This document shows, in pieces, positions 56,187-60,939 of a stretch of 60,939 bases of DNA (positions within the stretch are counted from its first letter, which is position 1; the number at the start of each line of letters is the position of its first letter). The stretch comes from Mizugakiibacter sediminis (GTDB lineage: Bacteria > Pseudomonadota > Gammaproteobacteria > Xanthomonadales > Rhodanobacteraceae), in NCBI RefSeq assembly GCF_000953855.2, contig NZ_DF970179.1, forward strand, positions 1 through 60,939. The letters are read 5' to 3'. The translations under genes were made by a program, and so were the position numbers. The notes below the pieces were generated by a model. That model was not told the origin of the DNA. It ran no database searches and was given only the letters and a program-made list of their open reading frames with translations.

Positions 56187-56200
56187 TTGACGGACGTCAA
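56187..56200. promoter_or_regulatory. FNR/Anr-type box upstream of ccoN
   Basis: TTGAC-GGAC-GTCAA (perfect arms, flanked by A and T to give ATTGAC/GTCAAT) matches the FNR/Anr layout TTGAT-N4-ATCAA with T to C changes on both arms. The centre is 62 bp before the ccoN ATG, fitting class II activation with a leader of about 20 nt. Oxygen-limited induction of the cbb3 operon is expected. Confidence 0.7.
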
Positions 56201-56255
56201 TCAGTACGCCCGGCGGCGCCGCCATCATGCGTCGCCCGGCGTTGCGGACCTTCCC

Positions 56256-57722
56256 ATGCATCCCACCGAGACCTACAACGACCGGGTCGTGCGCCTGTTC
56301 CTGCTCGCTGCCGCCGTCTGGGGCATCATCGGCATGTCCATCGGCGTGTTCGCGGCCGCGCAGCTGGCCTGGCCGGCGCTGAACTTCGGCGTCCCCTGGC
56401 TGACCTTCAGCCACATCCGCCCGGACCACACCTTCGGCGTGATCTTCGCCTTCGGCGGCTCCGCGCTGATGGGCACCTGCTACTACGTGGTGCAGCGCAC
56501 CGGCCACACCCGGCTGGCGTTCAACCGCCTGGCGCTGGCCACGTTCTGGGGCTGGCAGCTGATCTGCGTGCTGGCCATGGCGACGATGCCGTTCGGCATC
56601 ACCCAGAGCAAGGAATACGCCGAGCCGGAATGGTTCATCGACATCCTGATCGCCGTCGTCTGGGTGGCGTTCGGCACGGTGTTCTTCGCCACGCTGGCGC
56701 GGCGGCGCATCCAGCACATCTACGTCGCCAACTGGTACTACGGCGCATTCATCATCGCCGTCGGCCTGCTGCACATCGTCAACAACCTGGCGGTGCCGGT
56801 GTCGCTGACGAAGTCCTACCCGATCTACTCGGGCGTGGTCGACGCGATGGTGCAGTGGTGGTACGGCCACAACGCGGTGGCGTTTTTCCTCACCGCCGGC
56901 TTCCTCGGCATGATGTACTACTTCGTGCCGCGGCAGGCGCAGCAGCCGCTGTGGAGCTACCGCTTCTCGATCGTCAATTTCTGGGCGCTGATCTCGGTGT
57001 ACATGTGGGCGGGCTCGCACCACCTGATGTACACCGCGCTGCCGGACTGGGTGCAGTCGGTGGGCATGGCGTTCTCGCTGGTGCTGCTGATGCCGAGCTG
57101 GGGCTCGGCGGCCAACGGCCTGCTCACCTTCAGCGGCGCCTGGCACAAGCTGAGGGCCGACCCGGCGGCCAAGTTCATGGTGCTGGCGCTGGTGTTCTAC
57201 GCCGCGTCGACCTTCGAGGGCTCGATGATGGCGATCAAGACCGTCAACTCGCTCTCGCACTACACCGACTGGACCATCGCCCACGTGCACTCCGGCTCGA
57301 TCGGCTGGGTGGCGATGATCACCATCGGCTCGCTGTACGCGATGGCGCCGCGCGCGCTGGGCCGCCCGGCGATGCACTCGACGCGGGCGATGGAGCTGCA
57401 CTTCTGGCTGCACACCTGCGGCCTGCTGCTGTACGTGATCTCGATGTGGGCCGCCGGCATCACCGAGGGCGTGATGTGGCGCGCCACCCGGCCGGACGGC
57501 GCGCTGGCCTACAGCTTCCTCGACAGCCTGCGCGCGGTGCATCCGCTGTACGTCGCGCGCATGCTCGGCGGCGTGCTGGTGGTGTCCGGCATGGTGGTGA
57601 TGGCCTGGAACCTGTGGCACACCGCGGCGCACGCGCGCAAGCGGCTGATCACGCCGATCCCGGTGCCGATCCCCGAGCCGGTGCCGCACCAGGTGCCGGC
57701 GCCGCTGCCGGCGGCCGGTTGA
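56256..57722 (+). CDS. ccoN: cbb3-type cytochrome c oxidase subunit I
   Basis: 488 residues with about twelve membrane helices. CcoN holds low-spin heme b, heme b3 and CuB and reduces oxygen to water. Heme and copper ligands are seen in [53 protein letters not shown] and [11 protein letters not shown]. The start [10 protein letters not shown] is preferred to a longer frame that passes through the FNR-type box. It is followed by ccoO after 10 bp. Confidence 0.95.
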   Translation: MHPTETYNDRVVRLFLLAAAVWGIIGMSIGVFAAAQLAWPALNFGVPWLTFSHIRPDHTFGVIFAFGGSALMGTCYYVVQRTGHTRLAFNRLALATFWGWQLICVLAMATMPFGITQSKEYAEPEWFIDILIAVVWVAFGTVFFATLARRRIQHIYVANWYYGAFIIAVGLLHIVNNLAVPVSLTKSYPIYSGVVDAMVQWWYGHNAVAFFLTAGFLGMMYYFVPRQAQQPLWSYRFSIVNFWALISVYMWAGSHHLMYTALPDWVQSVGMAFSLVLLMPSWGSAANGLLTFSGAWHKLRADPAAKFMVLALVFYAASTFEGSMMAIKTVNSLSHYTDWTIAHVHSGSIGWVAMITIGSLYAMAPRALGRPAMHSTRAMELHFWLHTCGLLLYVISMWAAGITEGVMWRATRPDGALAYSFLDSLRAVHPLYVARMLGGVLVVSGMVVMAWNLWHTAAHARKRLITPIPVPIPEPVPHQVPAPLPAAG

Positions 57723-57732
57723 GGAGCGCGTC

Positions 57733-58383
57733 ATGGCTGGTGGATACAAGTACTTCGAAGCGATCGAGAAGCACGCCGGCAAGCTCGGCATCCTCACCGC
57801 GATCATGGTGTCGATCGGCGGCCTGGCCGAGATCACGCCGCTGTTCATGGAAGCGCACAAGGTGCAGCCGGCCGAGGGCGTCCGCCCGTACGACGCGCTG
57901 CGCCTCGCCGGCAGGGACATCTACGTCAGCGAAGGCTGCTACCTCTGCCATTCGCAGATGATCCGCGCGCTGCGCTTCGAGACGCAGCGCTACGGCCACT
58001 ACTCGGTGGCCAGCGAATCGGTCTACGACCGTCCGTTCCAGTGGGGCAGCAAGCGCACCGGGCCGGACCTGGCGCGCATCGGCGGCAAGTACTCGGATGC
58101 CTGGCAGCGCGCGCACCTGATGGACCCGCGCGCGGTGGTGCCCGACTCCAACATGCCGGCGTTCCCCTGGCTGGCCACGCAGACCATCGACGCCGCCGAC
58201 ATCCAGGCGCGCATGCGCACGCTGCGCAAGCTCGGCGATCCGTACAGCGACGCCGACATCGCCGCCGCGCCCAAGGCGCTCGAGGGCAAGACCGCGATGG
58301 ACGCGCTGATCGCCTACCTGCAGGGCCTCGGCGTCGACAACGAGCCGCACGCGCCGGCGACGGCGAAGGCGGGTGCGCCGTGA
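57733..58383 (+). CDS. ccoO: cbb3-type cytochrome c oxidase subunit II
   Basis: 216 residues. One N-terminal membrane helix (LGILTAIMVSIGGLAEITPL) anchors a mono-heme cytochrome c: GCYLCHSQMIRALRFETQRY at about 71-90, axial Met in PDSNMPAFPWL. It passes electrons from CcoP to CcoN. A GAGGAG site precedes the ATG. The stop overlaps the GTG start of ccoQ (GTGA). Confidence 0.95.
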   Translation: MAGGYKYFEAIEKHAGKLGILTAIMVSIGGLAEITPLFMEAHKVQPAEGVRPYDALRLAGRDIYVSEGCYLCHSQMIRALRFETQRYGHYSVASESVYDRPFQWGSKRTGPDLARIGGKYSDAWQRAHLMDPRAVVPDSNMPAFPWLATQTIDAADIQARMRTLRKLGDPYSDADIAAAPKALEGKTAMDALIAYLQGLGVDNEPHAPATAKAGAP

Positions 58384-58559
58384 GTCCGCTGTGGGGCCAC
58401 CTCGAGGGCGCGATCACCGTGGTCCTGATGCTGACCTTCCTCGGCATCTGGGTCTGGGCGTGGAGCGCGCGCCACAAAGCCACCTTCGACCGCCTGGCGC
58501 GCCTGCCGCTGGAAGGCGACGCCGCGCACCGCGACATCGAGAAGGATGATCGGCCATGA
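58380..58559 (+). CDS. ccoQ: cbb3 oxidase small subunit CcoQ
   Basis: 59 residues from GTG. A single hydrophobic segment (ITVVLMLTFLGIWVWAW) is followed by a basic/acidic tail (RHKATFDRLARLPLEGD). Small size, single helix and position between ccoO and ccoP identify CcoQ/FixQ, which stabilises the complex. Both ends overlap its neighbours by 4 bp. Confidence 0.85.
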   Translation: MSPLWGHLEGAITVVLMLTFLGIWVWAWSARHKATFDRLARLPLEGDAAHRDIEKDDRP

Positions 58560-59470
58560 GCATCTACTGGTCGGCATGGATCATGTTCCTGGTGGTGCTC
58601 AACCTGGGCATCACGCTGTTCCTGTTCCTGTGGGGCACGCGCGTGCGCATCCCCACCCTGCCCGACGGCACCACCGGCCACGTGTGGGCGCACGGCGTGC
58701 TGCGCGAGGGCGTGCGCAAGCTGCCGCGCTGGTGGTTCCTGCTGTCCGCCGGCATGTTCGCCGTCGGCATCACCTATCTGGTGCTGTATCCCGGCTTCGG
58801 CCGCTACAAGGGCATGCTCGGCTGGACCGCGCACGGCGAACTGGCGCGCGACGTCGCCACGAACCAAGCGCAGCTCGCCGAGCTGATGCAGCGCTTCCGG
58901 CTGTACTCGGTGGAGCAGCTCGCCGACGACCCCGACGCGGTGCAGCTCGGCGGACGCCTGTTCCAGGACAACTGCGCCGCCTGCCACGGCCGCGAGGCGC
59001 ACGGCAATCCGCTGCTCGGCGCGCCCGACCTGAGCGACGCCGACTGGCTGTACGGCGGCGACGGCAAGACCATCCTCGCCAGCATCCTCGACGGCCGCCG
59101 CGGCACCATGCCGCCGTTCGGCGAGGCGTTCGGCGAGGCCGGCGTGGCCAATCTCGCCAACTACGTGCTCAGCCTGTCCGGCGCGCCGCACGACGCGGCC
59201 AAGGCGGAGGCGGCCAAGCCGATCTTCGCCACCGTCTGCGCCGCCTGCCACGGCGCCGACGGCAAGGGCAACCAGGCGATCGGCGCGCCCAACCTGACCG
59301 ACCGCGTCTGGCTGTACGGCGGCGACCTCGCCACCGTCGAAGAGACCATCCGCCACGGACGCGGCGGCCAGATGCCGGCGTGGCGCGCGCGCCTCGGCGA
59401 GGACGAGGCGCGCACGGTCGCCGCCTGGGTCTACGCCAACGCGCACCGCGCGCCGGCCGCGGGCCGGTGA
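58556..59470 (+). CDS. ccoP: cbb3-type cytochrome c oxidase subunit III (diheme)
   Basis: 304 residues with two membrane helices near the N-terminus (WIMFLVVLNLGITLFLFLW and WWFLLSAGMFAVGITYLVL). Two cytochrome c domains have CAACHGREAHGNP (about 141) and CAACHGADGKGNQ (about 226), each with a later axial Met (TMPPFGE and QMPAWRAR). It accepts electrons from the cytochrome pool. Typical length for CcoP. Confidence 0.95.
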   Translation: MSIYWSAWIMFLVVLNLGITLFLFLWGTRVRIPTLPDGTTGHVWAHGVLREGVRKLPRWWFLLSAGMFAVGITYLVLYPGFGRYKGMLGWTAHGELARDVATNQAQLAELMQRFRLYSVEQLADDPDAVQLGGRLFQDNCAACHGREAHGNPLLGAPDLSDADWLYGGDGKTILASILDGRRGTMPPFGEAFGEAGVANLANYVLSLSGAPHDAAKAEAAKPIFATVCAACHGADGKGNQAIGAPNLTDRVWLYGGDLATVEETIRHGRGGQMPAWRARLGEDEARTVAAWVYANAHRAPAAGR

Positions 59471-59471
59471 G

Positions 59472-59675
59472 ATGTCCGCCGCGCCGCTGCCCTGGTACCG
59501 CGCGCCGCTGCTGTGGTTCGCGGCGGCGATCACGCTGCTGACGCTGGCCGCCTGCGTCGCGACGATCGTGATCGCCGGACGCTATGCCGACGAGCCGTTG
59601 CCGGTCGAGGGCGCGCAGGTGCTGAAGGTGCCGGTCGCGCGCACGCCGCCGCCCGCGTCGCAGGCCGCGCCATGA
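59472..59675 (+). CDS. short FixH-like membrane protein
   Basis: 67 residues with one membrane helix. PWYRAPLLWFAAAITLLTLA followed by GRYADEPLP closely resembles the N-terminus of FixH (PWYRQ...YADDL), but the periplasmic FixH domain is missing: only about 20 residues with a Pro-rich tail remain. It sits 1 bp after ccoP and overlaps the ccoI start (ATGA), the usual place of fixH. It may be a truncated FixH that still helps assembly, or an unrelated short anchor. Confidence 0.6.
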   Translation: MSAAPLPWYRAPLLWFAAAITLLTLAACVATIVIAGRYADEPLPVEGAQVLKVPVARTPPPASQAAP

Positions 59676-60939
59676 ACGCGGCGGCGGTCGCCCCGGCCCG
59701 GTCGCACGCGGCGGCGCCGGCCGACGCCTGCTGGCACTGCGGCGAGAGGCTGGACCCCGCGAGCACGCGCCACGCCGAGATCGCCGGCGCGCGCCGCGCG
59801 TTCTGCTGCCCCGGCTGCAGCGCCGCCGCCGAGTGGATCGACCGCCTCGGCCTCGCCGCCTACTACCGGCTGCGCGAGCAGCCGGCCGCGCGCGCCGCGG
59901 CACCGTCCGCCGCGCCGTCGCCGTGGGCGCGTCCCGAGCTGGCGCGCCACGTGGTGCGCACGCGCGAGGACGGCCGCAGCGAGGTCTGCGTGCTGGTCGA
60001 CGGCATGCGCTGCAGCGCCTGCGTGTGGCTGATCGAACGCGCGCTGGGCGCGCTGCCGGGCGTGGCGGCGGTGCAGGTCAACGCCGCCGCGCGGCGCGCG
60101 CGCATCGAATGGGACGCCGCACGCACGCCGCTGCCCGCCCTGCTCGACACGCTGACCCGCGCCGGCTACGGCGCGCGCCCGCTGGACGCGCAGGCGCTGG
60201 ACGACGCGCGCCGCGAGGAGTCGCACGACGCGCAGAAGCGCCTGCTGGTCGCCGGCCTCGGCGCGATGCAGGCGATGATGTACGCGGTCGCACTGTACAT
60301 CGGCGCGTTCGACGGCATGGACGCGGTCACCCGCGACTTCTTCCGCTGGCTCGGCTTCCTGGTGGCGACGCCGGTGGTGCTGTACGCGGCGCGGCCGTTC
60401 TTCGCCGGCGCCTGGCGCACGCTGCGCGCGCGCCGCCTCGGCATGGACGTGCCGGTGGCGCTGGCGATCGCGCTGATCTACGCCGCCAGCCTGGTCGAGG
60501 CGCTGCGCGGCGGCGCCGAGGTGTACTTCGACTCGGTCGGCATGTTCGTGTTCTTCCTGCTGACCGGGCGCTATCTCGAGATGCGCACGCGTCACCGCGC
60601 CGGCGACGTCACCGACGCGCTGGCGCGGCTGGCTCCGGCCTGCGCCGACCGCGTGCGCGCCGACGGCGCGCTGGAGCGCGTCGGCGCGATCGAGCTCCTG
60701 CCCGGCGACCGCGTGCACGTCGCCGAAGGCGCCGCCGTGCCCGCCGACGGCGTGTTGGAGGGCGATGCCTGCCGCGTCGACGAGGCGCTGCTGACCGGCG
60801 AATCCGAACCGGTGGCGAAGCGCCGCGGCGACGCGCTGGTCGCCGGCAGCGTGGTGGTCGAAGGCCCGGCGCGCGTCGTCGTCGAGCGCGTCGGCGCCGA
60901 CACCGTGCTGGCCGGCATCGTCGCCCTGACCGCGCGCGC
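59672..60939 (+). CDS. ccoI: copper P-type ATPase for cbb3 assembly (partial, cut by window end)
   Basis: 422 residues are visible. The N-terminus has the zinc-like metal-binding domain CWHCGERLDP with FCCPGCSAAAEWI, typical of FixI/CcoI. An HMA domain follows with VDGMRCSACVWLIE (about 110-123). Four membrane helices and the actuator domain motif LLTGESEPV (about 370) are present. The CPC and DKTGT segments lie beyond the window. It supplies copper for CuB. Its ATG overlaps the FixH-like stop by 4 bp. Confidence 0.92.
   Translation, partial: MNAAAVAPARSHAAAPADACWHCGERLDPASTRHAEIAGARRAFCCPGCSAAAEWIDRLGLAAYYRLREQPAARAAAPSAAPSPWARPELARHVVRTREDGRSEVCVLVDGMRCSACVWLIERALGALPGVAAVQVNAAARRARIEWDAARTPLPALLDTLTRAGYGARPLDAQALDDARREESHDAQKRLLVAGLGAMQAMMYAVALYIGAFDGMDAVTRDFFRWLGFLVATPVVLYAARPFFAGAWRTLRARRLGMDVPVALAIALIYAASLVEALRGGAEVYFDSVGMFVFFLLTGRYLEMRTRHRAGDVTDALARLAPACADRVRADGALERVGAIELLPGDRVHVAEGAAVPADGVLEGDACRVDEALLTGESEPVAKRRGDALVAGSVVVEGPARVVVERVGADTVLAGIVALTAR

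Overview
The window is about 61 kb of very GC-rich chromosomal DNA, densely packed with short intergenic gaps. Gene content points to an aerobic gammaproteobacterium of the Xanthomonadaceae/Lysobacteraceae-Rhodanobacteraceae group. The evidence is a copLAB copper operon with a CopL-type leader gene, a Zur-controlled zinc receptor locus, a cbb3 oxidase operon behind an FNR/Anr-type box, THX with an AAKKP-rich tail, and small GTAGGGYGG-type palindromic repeats between genes. I cannot assign a genus from sequence alone.

Layout. 1-11.7 kb: housekeeping and peripheral metabolism (nitroreductase, S4 protein, methyltransferase, a LysR/MFS divergent pair, DUF1624 membrane protein, YkgJ, SDR, Nudix, YceI, DHA2 exporter, VOC protein). 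11.7-14.8 kb: an accessory islet with a lower-GC DUF3800 gene, a decayed duplicate of the 3' end of hutU, a DUF3667 gene between two copies of a 32-bp repeat, and a HigBA/RelE-like toxin-antitoxin pair behind a perfect 13-bp inverted repeat. 14.8-26.6 kb: a dispersed histidine-utilisation region (hutU, hutF, hutI) interspersed with aldo-keto reductases, a LysR regulator, a phosphodiesterase lipoprotein and a ClC chloride transporter whose stop codon overlaps the hutI start. 26.6-27.6 kb: an orphan spore-coat-U (Csu-type) pilin-like gene with an elaborate palindromic control region holding two CRP/Clp-like sites, then the THX ribosomal protein. 27.8-32.1 kb: a zinc locus (CDF exporter, MerC protein, TonB-dependent receptor, Zur) with one Zur box covering both divergent -10 elements. 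32.1-46.1 kb: gltX, Atm1-type ABC exporter, a receiver-like protein, a GT4/PAP2 pair, a PAS-PAS-GGDEF diguanylate cyclase, sterol desaturase, PLP decarboxylase, and a split GNAT/nitrilase gene pair. 46.1-53.0 kb: a copper block (Cu+ P-type ATPase, MerR regulator, cytochrome c, CopB, CopA, CopL). 53.1 kb to end: rlmJ, GNAT, Slp lipoprotein, a second CDF transporter, then ccoN-ccoO-ccoQ-ccoP, a short FixH-like gene and ccoI, which runs off the window.

How it fits together. Transition-metal handling is the main theme: zinc uptake and export under Zur, copper detoxification, and copper delivery for cbb3 oxidase (CcoI). HutU, HutI and HutF imply histidine degradation through formiminoglutamate deiminase and N-formylglutamate; hutH and hutG must lie elsewhere. 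No CRISPR array, intact transposase, prophage, rRNA or tRNA was seen. The least explained parts are the islet with the hutU relic, the control region of the pilin-like gene, and several unknown proteins (DUF3800, DUF3667, the receiver-like protein). All promoter and operator calls come from reading the sequence and are untested.
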